Assembly: GCA_902522365.1 (NCBI GenBank)
Contig: CABYVH010000006.1
Location: forward strand, 1 to 40,833
Origin: an uncultured Pelagibacteraceae bacterium
GTDB taxonomy: Bacteria; Pseudomonadota; Alphaproteobacteria; Pelagibacterales; Pelagibacteraceae
Length of the DNA: 40,833 nucleotides
Direction of reading: 5' to 3'
The notes under the pieces are model-generated. The model was not told the origin of the DNA and searched no databases. It saw only the letters and a list, made by a program, of their open reading frames with translations. Made by a program: the position numbers and the translations under genes. Positions within the stretch are counted from its first letter, which is position 1. Every line of letters starts with the position of its first letter. Below, one piece after another: positions 28,075 to 37,389 of the stretch.

Positions 28075-29165
28075 TTATTTTATATAAAGAATTTTCTAAA
28101 AAATCATCAATCTCACCATCTAAAACTTTATCAGGATTAGAGTTCTCATAATTTGTTCTATTATCTTTAACCATTCTATAAGGATGTAATACATATGATC
28201 TAATTTGATGTCCCCAGCCAATTTCAGATTTTGCATTTTCAATATTATCACTCTCTTTTTTTCTTTTTTGGATTTCATGCTCATAGAGTCTGGCTTTAAG
28301 CATATTCATGCATGTTTCCTTATTTTTGTGCTGAGATCTTTCATTTTGACATTGCACAACAATTTTACTTGGAATATGCGTAATTCTCACAGCACTATCT
28401 GTTGTATTTACATGCTGTCCACCTGCTCCACTTGATCTATAAGTATCTATTCTTAAATCTTTATCTAATATCTCTATATCTATATCCTCGCTAATTACTG
28501 GGTAAACCCAAACACTTGCGAAACTGGTATGTCTTCTAGCCCCTGAGTCAAAAGGAGAAATTCTAACTAAACGATGAATCCCAGACTCTGATTTTAAAAA
28601 GCCATAAATATATTCTCCAGAGATTTTTATTACTGATGATTTTATTCCTGCCTCGTCTCCTTTGTGTTCACTAATTAATTCTACTTTGTGATCTCGAACA
28701 GCTGCCCATTTCATATACATTCTTCTTAACATTGCTGCCCAATCTTGACTTTCGGTACCACCTGCTCCTGCATGAAATTCTAAATAACTATCTAAAATAT
28801 CGTTTTCATTAGAAAGAAAACATTTAATTTCTAATTTTTTGAACTCTTCTTTGAGATTTATAAATTTTTTTAAAGTTTCTTGAATTAGTTGTTTATCATT
28901 TTCTTCATCAGCTAATTGAAAAATATCATATAGCTCATTTATCTCTTTCTCTGATTGCTTGTGGGAAACTAATAAATTATCGTAACCTTTTTTTTCCTTT
29001 AATATTTTTTCAGCTTGTCTTCTATCATTCCAAAATTTTGGATCTTCTACAATGGTATTTAGTTTATTTCTTTTGTTTTCTATATTTTGTGTTTCAAAGA
29101 AACTCCTTGATTCTTTGATTTATTTTTATTACTTCAGATTTAAATTTATCTATTTCCTGTTCCAT
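28067..29165 (-). CDS. prfB: Peptide chain release factor 2, two frames joined by +1 programmed frameshift: join of complement 29165..29097 and complement 29095..28067
   Basis: ORF track lists only the 221-aa distal part. In the same frame upstream: ...EFHAGAGGTESQDWAAMLRRM...; GAGGQHVN GGQ motif present. Frame 0 starts MEQEIDKFKSEVIKINQRIKEFL then TGA; skipping one T at 29096 gives ETQNIENKRNKLNTIVEDPKFWNDRRQAEKI... continuous to the end, 365 aa total. Confidence 0.96.
29094..29108 (-). promoter_or_regulatory. Programmed +1 frameshift site of prfB (internal SD + CUU UGA)
   Basis: Minus strand AAG GAG TTT CTT TGA A: SD-like AAGGAG, 3-nt spacer, CTT then TGA, the same layout as E. coli prfB AGGGGG UAU CUU UGA C. 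Confidence 0.95.
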
Positions 29166-31504
29166 TAATAAAATTTTAGAATATTTTTTTTATAAATATC
29201 AGATTTATATTTATCATTACTAATAAATGTCTGATTTTCAAATTTTTCTTTCTTATAAGACTCAATAATTGTTTTTTTTGAGCCAAAATCTGCTTTTTCT
29301 CCTGTTTCAGCATCTATTACCATCATTTTAATTCCTTTTGCAATTTTAAAAGGTCTAGCTTCATAATTATTTACTGCTTTTTTTATAAAATCTTTGAATA
29401 TTGGTAGTGCTGTTTTAGATCCAGTTTCGTATTTTCCCAGTTTTTTTGGGGAGTCATATCCAACATAAACACCGACTACTAAGTTAGATGTAAATCCTAT
29501 AAACCATGTATCGGTATTGTTATTAGTTGTTCCTGTTTTTCCAGCAATTTGTAAATTTAAATCTCTTAATCGCTTTCCAGTTCCTCTTTGTATTACGCCC
29601 TCAAGTATTGAGGTCATTTGATAAGCAGTTTGTGGGGAAAAGATTTGTTTAAAGTTACTTTTTATAACTGGAATATTATCACCTTCAAAAGAGATTTGAT
29701 CACAATTTTTACAATATCTTTTTTCATTATTAAAAATCGTATTTCCCTCACTATCCTGAATTCTATCAATTATGATTGGTGTAACCAGCTTTCCACCATT
29801 TACAAATGAGCAATAAGCACTCGTAATATTCAACAATGTTGTTTCTGCAGATCCTAAAGACACCGATAACAATTCTTGAGGGTTGTCGTAGATATTTAGT
29901 TTTTTTGAAAAGTTTATTATTTTATCTATCCCTAAATCCTGTGAAATTCTTACTGTCATTAAGTTTCTAGATTTTTCAACGCCAGTTCTTAATGTAGACA
30001 GACCATAAAATTTTTTACCATAATTTTCAGGTTTCCACATTTTGAGATCTTCTCCTTGATCTAAAACGATTGGTGCATCTAAAATTAAAGAGGAAGGTGT
30101 GTAATTATTTTCTAATGCTAAAGCATATATAAAAGGTTTAAAGGCAGATCCAGGCTGTCTTTTTGCTTGTGATACTCTATTAAATTCACTTTTTTTAAAA
30201 CTAAATCCTCCTGACATTGCTAAAACTCTTCCGCTATAAGGATCCATTACAACTATTCCACCATTAACATTTGGTAATTGCCTCAAACTGAAAATTCCAT
30301 CAGAAATTTTTTTTACATAAATTAAGTCATTTATTTTAAAAATTTGATTAAAATTTTTTCTTGTCCAATTTATATCCTCGTAACTTATAACACCATTTTC
30401 TTTGTTTGAAGTTTGAATTACAGTCTCAAATTTATCTATTCTTTTTACAATTGCCACATCCCAATCAATAGTTTTCTCTAAATTAAATTTATCTAAATTT
30501 TTATTCCAGTCTTTATTCCTCCTATTATCTAAAGGTCCACGCCACCCTTTTCTCTTATCATACTCTAATAATCCTCGTCTTAGGGACGCTGAGGCTAAAT
30601 TTTGAAGTTCTAAATTAATTGGACTCTTTATATTAAATCCCTGTTTATGAACTTTGTCATATCCAAAGTCTTGGATTACCTTTTTTCTTATATCTTCTAC
30701 AAAATACCTTGTATCCTCTATAAATATTCTTTTTCTCTTTTTTAAATTAATTTCTAAATTAATTAATTCGTTGTATTTTTTTTTGGAGATATAATTATTA
30801 TCATAAAGATTTTTGATTACTAAGTTTCTTCTATAAGTTGCTAATTCTTTATTTTTGTATGGGTTATATTTACTGGGAGCTTTAGGTAATGCGGCAAGCA
30901 TAGCAGATTCTGAATAATTTAATTCGCCAATTGGTTTATCAAAATATCTAAGACTAGCAGATGCAATACCATAGGAACCTTCGCCTAAATAAATTTGATT
31001 TAGATAAAGTTCTAAAATTCTTTCTTTTGTCAAAGCTCTTTCAATTCTAAAAGCTAGGATAGCCTCTTTTATCTTTCTATCTAAACTTACCTCATTCGAT
31101 AAGAGAAAGTTTTTTGCCACTTGTTGAGTAATCGTAGAGGCACCCTCTAATCTATTTGATTTAATTATATTAAAAATATTATTTTTTATTGCTCTTAGTA
31201 CGCCTTTGGCATCAACGCCCGGATGCTTAAAGAAATTCTTATCCTCTGATGACAAAAATGAATAGATTATTTTTTTTGGTATAGCATTAAATGGAACGAA
31301 TATTCTTTTTTCAGTAGAAAAATCACTAATTAATACACCCTTACCTGAATATACTTTGCTGGATACTGACGGTTTATAATTTTTTAAAAATTTATAATCT
31401 GGTAATTTATTTGAATAAGTCCAAAGCACTGAAAAGATTGCTATAAAGCTTATTAAGGAGAATAAAGTAAAAGCAAGTAGTAGTTTTTTTATTAATTTAC
31501 TCAT
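29165..31504 (-). CDS. mrcA: Penicillin-binding protein 1A (bifunctional transglycosylase/transpeptidase)
   Basis: 779 aa; SSEDKNFFKHPGVDAKGVLRAI, EGASTITQQVAKNFLLSNE, QPGSAFKPFIYALAL, AGKTGTTNNNTDTWFIGFT. Confidence 0.95.
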   Translation of the reverse strand: MSKLIKKLLLAFTLFSLISFIAIFSVLWTYSNKLPDYKFLKNYKPSVSSKVYSGKGVLISDFSTEKRIFVPFNAIPKKIIYSFLSSEDKNFFKHPGVDAKGVLRAIKNNIFNIIKSNRLEGASTITQQVAKNFLLSNEVSLDRKIKEAILAFRIERALTKERILELYLNQIYLGEGSYGIASASLRYFDKPIGELNYSESAMLAALPKAPSKYNPYKNKELATYRRNLVIKNLYDNNYISKKKYNELINLEINLKKRKRIFIEDTRYFVEDIRKKVIQDFGYDKVHKQGFNIKSPINLELQNLASASLRRGLLEYDKRKGWRGPLDNRRNKDWNKNLDKFNLEKTIDWDVAIVKRIDKFETVIQTSNKENGVISYEDINWTRKNFNQIFKINDLIYVKKISDGIFSLRQLPNVNGGIVVMDPYSGRVLAMSGGFSFKKSEFNRVSQAKRQPGSAFKPFIYALALENNYTPSSLILDAPIVLDQGEDLKMWKPENYGKKFYGLSTLRTGVEKSRNLMTVRISQDLGIDKIINFSKKLNIYDNPQELLSVSLGSAETTLLNITSAYCSFVNGGKLVTPIIIDRIQDSEGNTIFNNEKRYCKNCDQISFEGDNIPVIKSNFKQIFSPQTAYQMTSILEGVIQRGTGKRLRDLNLQIAGKTGTTNNNTDTWFIGFTSNLVVGVYVGYDSPKKLGKYETGSKTALPIFKDFIKKAVNNYEARPFKIAKGIKMMVIDAETGEKADFGSKKTIIESYKKEKFENQTFISNDKYKSDIYKKNILKFY

Positions 31505-31585
31505 TTTAGTTTAAATTATTGATTGAATTTGTTAAAGTTAAGGCACCGAATTTAAAAATAAACAAATGAAAAATAATCAAAATTT

Positions 31586-33352
31586 ATGTCAAAAAATTTA
31601 TACATTGATGCATCGCATCCAAATGAAACAAGAGTTGTTCTTAAAAAAGATAATCATATTGAAGACTATGAATATGAAAGTATAAACAATACTTTAATAA
31701 AGAATAATATTTATTTAGGAAAAGTAAGCAGAATAGAACCCTCACTTCAAGCGGCATTTGTTGATTTTGGAAGGGAGAGACATGGTTTTTTATCATTTAA
31801 TGATATTCAATCTGACTACTATCAACTACCACAAAGCGATTTAGAAAAAATAAAAGAGGAAGAAGAAAAGGTTAGAGAGGAACTTTCTAAAGAAAGTGAA
31901 AATAACGAAAATCAAATTTTAGAAGGTAACGATGAGATCAAATTAAATGATCCAGTTGAAAAATTAGAAGATGAAAACAAAGAAAAAATAAATAATGAAA
32001 AAAAATTTCCATCTAAGAGATACAAAATCCAAGAAGTAATAAAACCTAACCAAGTTATATTGGTACAAGTATTAAAAGATGAAAGAGGTTTTAAAGGAGC
32101 AGCTCTAAGCACATTTATAAGTATAGCAGGAAAATATATTGTTTTAATGCCTAATACTGCGAAAGGTGGGGGAATATCTAGAAAAATTTTTAACCCTGGT
32201 GATAGAAAGAAAATTAGAAAAATATTAAATGAGATTGAAATTCCAAAAGAGATGGGAATCATAGTTAGAACTGCTGGCTCAAATAAAACTAAAAATGAAA
32301 TAGATGGTGATCTAAAAAATCTTATTAAAATTTGGAACTCTATTAAAGATAACGCATTAAATTCTATTGCTCCTTCATTAATTCACCAAGAAAGTGATAT
32401 AATTAAAAGAAGTATACGAGATATGTACGATGACGAAACTCAGAACATCATAGTTGAAGGTAATGAAGGTTATCAAAAAGCGAAGAATTACATGAAACTT
32501 ATGATGCCTAAACAGTTAAAAAAAGTAAAAAAATTTAGAGAAAAAATTCCATTATTTTTTAAAGAGAATATTGAAAAAAAACTTTTTGAAATTTTCAAAA
32601 CAGAGGTAAAACTAAGTTCTGGTGGCTATCTTGTTATAAATCCAACGGAAGCATTAGTATCTATAGATATAAATTCTGGTAAATCAATTAAACAAAAAAA
32701 TGTCGAAAGCACCGCATTAGATACTAATCTTGAAGCAGCTGAGGAGATAGCTAGACAAATAAAAATTAGAGATTTGTCAGGTTTAATCATAATTGATTTT
32801 ATTGATATGCTAAGCTTTAATAATAGAAAGCAAGTAGAAAGAAAATTAAAGGAAAGATGTAGAAATGATAGAGCAAGAATACAGATTGGAAGAATTAGTA
32901 ATTTTGGTTTACTTGAAATGTCTAGACAAAGATTGAGAGAGAGTAATATTAAATGGTCAATTAAATTAACTAACGAAACCTTGGCATTGAAAGTAATTAA
33001 ATTAATTGAAATAAAAATATTTGAAACAAGTGCTAAAATTGTAGATGTATATATTAATGAAAAAATTCTAAGTTTTATTGAAAGATATTTTTCTGAAGAT
33101 TTAGATTACTTTAAAAAGAAAAATAAGGTTAAAATTAATCTTAGCTCTGCTCAGAGCCTAGGTTTGCAGGACTATAATATTGAGTTTAAATCAAAATCAG
33201 GCAAATCATTGGAGAAAGTTGATAAAATTGAAAATTTGCAGAAAATTTCTGAGGAAAAATTAGATAAAAATATAGACTTAAAAAAGGAAAAAAAATCAGG
33301 CTTTAAAAGAAAAAAATTTAAAAAAAAGAAAAATTTCAAAAAAAAAATTTAA
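31586..33352 (+). CDS. rne: Ribonuclease E/G family endoribonuclease, short form
   Basis: 588 aa; YLGKVSRIEPSLQAAFVDFGRERHGFL (S1), ALVSIDINSGKS, GLIIIDFIDMLSFNNRKQVERKL, IGRISNFGLLEMSRQRLRES; Lys-rich tail. Confidence 0.95.
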   Translation: MSKNLYIDASHPNETRVVLKKDNHIEDYEYESINNTLIKNNIYLGKVSRIEPSLQAAFVDFGRERHGFLSFNDIQSDYYQLPQSDLEKIKEEEEKVREELSKESENNENQILEGNDEIKLNDPVEKLEDENKEKINNEKKFPSKRYKIQEVIKPNQVILVQVLKDERGFKGAALSTFISIAGKYIVLMPNTAKGGGISRKIFNPGDRKKIRKILNEIEIPKEMGIIVRTAGSNKTKNEIDGDLKNLIKIWNSIKDNALNSIAPSLIHQESDIIKRSIRDMYDDETQNIIVEGNEGYQKAKNYMKLMMPKQLKKVKKFREKIPLFFKENIEKKLFEIFKTEVKLSSGGYLVINPTEALVSIDINSGKSIKQKNVESTALDTNLEAAEEIARQIKIRDLSGLIIIDFIDMLSFNNRKQVERKLKERCRNDRARIQIGRISNFGLLEMSRQRLRESNIKWSIKLTNETLALKVIKLIEIKIFETSAKIVDVYINEKILSFIERYFSEDLDYFKKKNKVKINLSSAQSLGLQDYNIEFKSKSGKSLEKVDKIENLQKISEEKLDKNIDLKKEKKSGFKRKKFKKKKNFKKKI

Positions 33353-34122
33353 ATTAGTCCTTTTTTTGTTGTCGATGGTGATCCTTGAAAATTAGGTATA
33401 ATCCTACCAGAAAGAAAAGATTTTCTACCTGAAATTACTGCATATTTCATTGCCTCTGCCATTTGTAAAGGTTTTCTAGCTTTCGCTATTGCTGTATTTA
33501 TTAACACAGCATCACAACCCATCTCCATAGCTTCGACTGCATCTGAAGCTTGACCTATTCCAGCATCAATTATCAAAGGGACTTTTGTTTGAGTTCTTAA
33601 AATTTTTATATTTATTTTATTTTGGATGCCAAGACCAGATCCAATTGGTGCTGCTAGCGGCATAATTGCGGAAGCTCCAGAATTTTCTAATCTCTTACAC
33701 ATTAGTGGATCGTCATTGCAATAAACCATTACCTTAAAGCCTTCTTTTGTTAAAACTTCAGTAGATTTTAGAGTTTCAATCATATCCGGAAATAAATTTT
33801 TTTTGTCTCCTAAAACTTCTAATTTTACTATTTTCCAACCTCCAATTTCTCTGGCAAGTCTTAATGTTCTTAAAGCATCATTTGACGTAAAACATCCAGC
33901 TGTATTCGGTAAATACATTATTTTTTTGGGATTAATATAATCCATCAATAATGGTTTAGATCTATCTGATATATTTACTCTTCTAACCGCAACTGTTACG
34001 ATTTCTGCACCTGAAATTTTAATTGCTTTTGCACACTCTTGCATATTCTTATACTTCCCAGTTCCAACTATAAGTCTGGATTTGAATTTCTTATTTGCAA
34101 TTTTCAAAATATCTAATTTCAT
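33349..34122 (-). CDS. thiG: Thiazole synthase ThiG
   Basis: 257 aa; SRLIVGTGKYKNMQECAKAIKISGAEIVTVAVRRVNI, LPNTAGCFTSNDALRTLRLARE, PLIIDAGIGQASDAVEAMEMGCDAVLINTAIAKA. Confidence 0.96.
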   Translation of the reverse strand: MKLDILKIANKKFKSRLIVGTGKYKNMQECAKAIKISGAEIVTVAVRRVNISDRSKPLLMDYINPKKIMYLPNTAGCFTSNDALRTLRLAREIGGWKIVKLEVLGDKKNLFPDMIETLKSTEVLTKEGFKVMVYCNDDPLMCKRLENSGASAIMPLAAPIGSGLGIQNKINIKILRTQTKVPLIIDAGIGQASDAVEAMEMGCDAVLINTAIAKARKPLQMAEAMKYAVISGRKSFLSGRIIPNFQGSPSTTKKGLI

Positions 34123-34340
34123 TAACCGCCACCAATAAAATGTACAATTTCTATTTTATCTTTATTTTTTAAAAAAACTTTATTCAATTTTTTTTTATCA
34201 ACTATTTCTTCATTTAATTCTATCGCTACTTTCTTAATTGGTGTTTTTAACTTTTCAACAAGATTTTTTAAGGAAAATTTCAAATTTACTGTCAAAAGCT
34301 TGCCATTGACTACTATTTTTATTTTATTTTTTTTATTCAT
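34122..34340 (-). CDS. thiS: Sulfur carrier protein ThiS
   Basis: 72 aa; beta-grasp-like, C-terminal VHFIGGG; directly adjacent to thiG. Confidence 0.88.
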   Translation of the reverse strand: MNKKNKIKIVVNGKLLTVNLKFSLKNLVEKLKTPIKKVAIELNEEIVDKKKLNKVFLKNKDKIEIVHFIGGG

Positions 34341-34356
34341 ATAATATAAAGTTTTA

Positions 34357-34800
34357 ATGAGTAAATTAATAATTATTAATGGGCCTAATCTTAATCTATT
34401 AGGTGAAAGAGAACAAACTCAATATGGTAGCAAAGACTACAAATACCTTGAAGAAATTTGTCAAAAAAGAGCAAAAGATTTAAATATCGATATAGAAATC
34501 AAACAATCAAATGTTGAAGGAGATATTGTAAATATTATTCAAGATGCTCGTAAAACGTACGACGGAATCGTAATAAATGCTGCCGGATACAGCCATACAT
34601 CTGTTGCTATTAGAGATGCCTTAAGTATTTTTAAAAAACCTATTATAGAACTTCACATATCAAATATTTATAAAAGAGAGGATTTTAGGCATAAGTCTCT
34701 CATAAGCGCAGTCGTAACTGGTATAATTTGTGGATTAGGAATAAATGGCTATATTTTAGCCATAAACTCTATGCATGAAATCTTAAAAAATGAAAATTAA
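34357..34800 (+). CDS. aroQ: Type II 3-dehydroquinate dehydratase
   Basis: 147 aa; IINGPNLNLLGEREQTQYG, QSNVEGDIVNIIQDA, VINAAGYSHTSVAIRDAL, ELHISNIYKREDFRHKSLIS. Confidence 0.97.
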   Translation: MSKLIIINGPNLNLLGEREQTQYGSKDYKYLEEICQKRAKDLNIDIEIKQSNVEGDIVNIIQDARKTYDGIVINAAGYSHTSVAIRDALSIFKKPIIELHISNIYKREDFRHKSLISAVVTGIICGLGINGYILAINSMHEILKNEN

Positions 34801-35212
34801 TAAAAATATCATTAAAGAATTAAATGATTATTTGGAGGAATTTAATCTTACAGAAATAGAGTATACTGAAAAAGACATTAAGGTTAAAGTTTCAAAATCT
34901 AGAATATCAAAAAATATTGAAGCTGTAATAACCAATAACGAAAAGAAGGTTATTAAAGAAGAAGTTTCAATTGATAACTCCAAAAAAATTACTTCGCCTA
35001 TAATTGGCACAGCTTATCTCGCTCCAGAGCCAGGAGGGAAAAAATTTATTGAGATAGGTCAAAAAATTAAAAAAGGTGACACAGTCATGATAGTTGAAGC
35101 AATGAAAACTATGAATCATGTACCAAGCCCAATAGATGGAATAGTTAAAGGAATTAGCGTTGAGGATGGTCAGCCTGTCGAGTTTGGTCAGACAATTGCA
35201 ACATTAGACTAA
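34790..35212 (+). CDS. accB: Acetyl-CoA carboxylase biotin carboxyl carrier protein
   Basis: 140 aa; SPIIGTAYLAPEPGGKKFIEIG, VEAMKTMNHVPSPIDGIV biotinylation motif. Confidence 0.96.
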   Translation: MKINKNIIKELNDYLEEFNLTEIEYTEKDIKVKVSKSRISKNIEAVITNNEKKVIKEEVSIDNSKKITSPIIGTAYLAPEPGGKKFIEIGQKIKKGDTVMIVEAMKTMNHVPSPIDGIVKGISVEDGQPVEFGQTIATLD

Positions 35213-35216
35213 ATTA

Positions 35217-36554
35217 ATGTTTAAAAAAATACTTATAGCCAATAGAGGTGAGATAGCTGTACGTGTTATAAGAGCTTGTAAAGAATGGGGCATTGCCACA
35301 GTAGCTATTCATTCAGATGTGGATAGAGATGGAATGCACGTAAGATTAGCTGATGAAAGTGTTTGTGTGGGTCCTCATCAACCATCGTTAAGCTATTTAA
35401 ATATTCCTGCAATTATGTCAGCCATTGAACTCACAGGTGCTGAAGCTGTACATCCTGGATACGGTTTTTTGTCAGAGAACTATGAATTTGTAAAAATACT
35501 AGAAGAAAATAATATAAAATTTATAGGTCCTTCATCTGATTTAATTAAAATGATGGGAGATAAGATTCAAGCAAAAAAAGTTGCAAAAGAATATGGGCTT
35601 CCTGTTATAGAAGGATCAAATGGTGGAATTAAAAATTTGGATGAGGCAAAAAAAATATGTAAGCATGTAGGCTTTCCTATTTTAATTAAAGCATCAGGTG
35701 GTGGTGGTGGAAAAGGAATGAAAATTGTCAATAAGTTAGAGGAATTTGAGAATCTTTTTTTAACAGCAAAACAAGAAGCAAAAAAATTTTTTAATAATGA
35801 TGAAGTTTATATTGAAAAATTTTTTCAAAATCCAAGGCATATAGAAGTTCAGGTGCTATCGGGTAAAAATAGAACAGTGCATTTGCATGAGAGAGATTGT
35901 TCTGTTCAAAGAAGACATCAAAAACTTATTGAAGAAACACCCAGTCCTGTTTTAGATGATGCAATTAGAAAAGATCTGTTTGAAAAAACTGTTAGCATGG
36001 TTAGCAAAATTGGATATGAGGGTGCTGGAACAGTTGAATTTATTTACGAAGATGGAAAATTCTACTTTTTAGAGATGAATACTAGGGTACAAGTTGAACA
36101 TCCAGTAACAGAGATGGTAACAGGAATTGACATAATAAAAGAGCAAATATGGATAGCTTTTTCAGGAGATACAGCACTAAAACAGAGTGATATAAACCCC
36201 AGGGGTCATGCTATAGAATGTAGAATTAATGCTGAGGATCCAAGTAATAATTTTCAACCTTCACCAGGAAAAATAGGCATGTGTCATCAACCATCTGGTT
36301 TTAGAACAAGAGTTGATGGATCAATTTATCAAGGATATAAAATTACACCTTATTACGATAGCATGGTCTGCAAAGTAATTACTCACGGAAGAAATAGAGA
36401 AGAAGCTATTCAAAGAATGTTAAGATCATTAGATGAGTTTGTAATCGAAGGAATAACAACTACAATTGAACTCCATAAAGTATTACTAAATAACAAAAAG
36501 TTTTTAAGTTCTGACTTCAATGTTAGTTGGCTTGACAATGAAAAAGTTATTTAA
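35217..36554 (+). CDS. accC: Acetyl-CoA carboxylase biotin carboxylase subunit
   Basis: 445 aa; FKKILIANRGEIAVRVIRACKE, VHPGYGFLSENYEF, KASGGGGGKGMK, EFIYEDGKFYFLEMNTRVQVEHPVTEMVTGIDI. Confidence 0.98.
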   Translation: MFKKILIANRGEIAVRVIRACKEWGIATVAIHSDVDRDGMHVRLADESVCVGPHQPSLSYLNIPAIMSAIELTGAEAVHPGYGFLSENYEFVKILEENNIKFIGPSSDLIKMMGDKIQAKKVAKEYGLPVIEGSNGGIKNLDEAKKICKHVGFPILIKASGGGGGKGMKIVNKLEEFENLFLTAKQEAKKFFNNDEVYIEKFFQNPRHIEVQVLSGKNRTVHLHERDCSVQRRHQKLIEETPSPVLDDAIRKDLFEKTVSMVSKIGYEGAGTVEFIYEDGKFYFLEMNTRVQVEHPVTEMVTGIDIIKEQIWIAFSGDTALKQSDINPRGHAIECRINAEDPSNNFQPSPGKIGMCHQPSGFRTRVDGSIYQGYKITPYYDSMVCKVITHGRNREEAIQRMLRSLDEFVIEGITTTIELHKVLLNNKKFLSSDFNVSWLDNEKVI

Positions 36555-36952
36555 CTGTAGCATTTTGTTAGCCAAACATCATAAACTGGATGGTCGAAAG
36601 GTCTAATTGATGGACTTGAGGCAAAAGTCCAATCATTAAAAACAAATACTTTATCATTTTTATTCATTGATATATCTTTGACTTGAATATATGCGGTAAC
36701 TTCAGGATCATCATCAAATGTTGAATTATAACATTTTAAAACTTTTATACTTAGATTTTGAAAAGAAAATTCTTCTCCAACTTTTATTTTAATATTTATA
36801 TTTTTTGAACTAACTTTATCAAGAACACTTAATTCTGCTATCATCTCACTTTTTGGCAGCGTATCTGCAAAAGAATAATTTAATTTAATTATAAAAAAAG
36901 CTGCTACAAAAAAAAAATTAACTTTTCCAGCTTTTATATTTTTTTTTTTCAC
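36551..36952 (-). CDS. DUF2155-domain secreted/periplasmic protein (likely GTG start)
   Basis: Core LSVLDKVSSKNINIKIKVGEEFSFQNLSIKVLKCYNSTFDDDPEVTAYIQV...VFNDWTFASSPSIRPFDHPVYDVWLTKC. The ATG at 37024 would overlap the upstream gene by 107 nt; a GTG at 36952 gives MKKKNIKAGKVNFFFVAAFFIIKLNYSFA, a plausible signal peptide. Start uncertain. Confidence 0.7.
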   Translation of the reverse strand: MKKKNIKAGKVNFFFVAAFFIIKLNYSFADTLPKSEMIAELSVLDKVSSKNINIKIKVGEEFSFQNLSIKVLKCYNSTFDDDPEVTAYIQVKDISMNKNDKVFVFNDWTFASSPSIRPFDHPVYDVWLTKCYS

Positions 36953-37274
36953 GATTAAATTTTTTTGGGTGATAGGAGTTAACAGAGCCAGTTTGGTTTG
37001 ATAAATGTTCTTTTTGCCAGTCATATTTTTTTAAGTCATGATTGTTTTCTATTTGATTATTCATATAATGCATCCATGAATACCACTCATTAGGTATTTT
37101 TGATGCTTCAACTTCTCCATTATAAATTACCCATCTTCTTCCTGATTTACTTTCATAATATTTATTTCCGTTTTTATCTTCCCCAATTAATTTTCCTGAA
37201 AAAAATATTTGTAATCTAGTTCCAAGCGTCTGTTGATTCCACCAGGTAAAAATTTGTTTAATTACTGTCAACAT
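36918..37274 (-). CDS. NDUFA12-like NADH:ubiquinone oxidoreductase 17.2 kDa subunit family
   Basis: 118 aa; WNQQTLGTRLQIFFSGKLIGEDKNGNKYYESKSGRRWVIYNGEVEASKIPNEWYSWMHYM...YDWQKEHLSNQTGSVNSYHP. Confidence 0.93.
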   Translation of the reverse strand: MLTVIKQIFTWWNQQTLGTRLQIFFSGKLIGEDKNGNKYYESKSGRRWVIYNGEVEASKIPNEWYSWMHYMNNQIENNHDLKKYDWQKEHLSNQTGSVNSYHPKKFNREKKKYKSWKS

Positions 37275-37389
37275 AAATATTTATTTTTTTTCAATTTAAA
37301 ATTGTAAAAATTAAATTAGACTAAAATTTTAAATTTCTATATACATTATATCTTTAAGATTCAATTTTATAAATAAATAAGGAAATTCA

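Noticed and set aside
28733-29165. Interpreting the unannotated stretch upstream of the 221-aa RF2 ORF as intergenic or prfB as a pseudogene
   Set aside because: The distal frame is open through it and joins a 23-codon frame at a canonical +1 frameshift signal.
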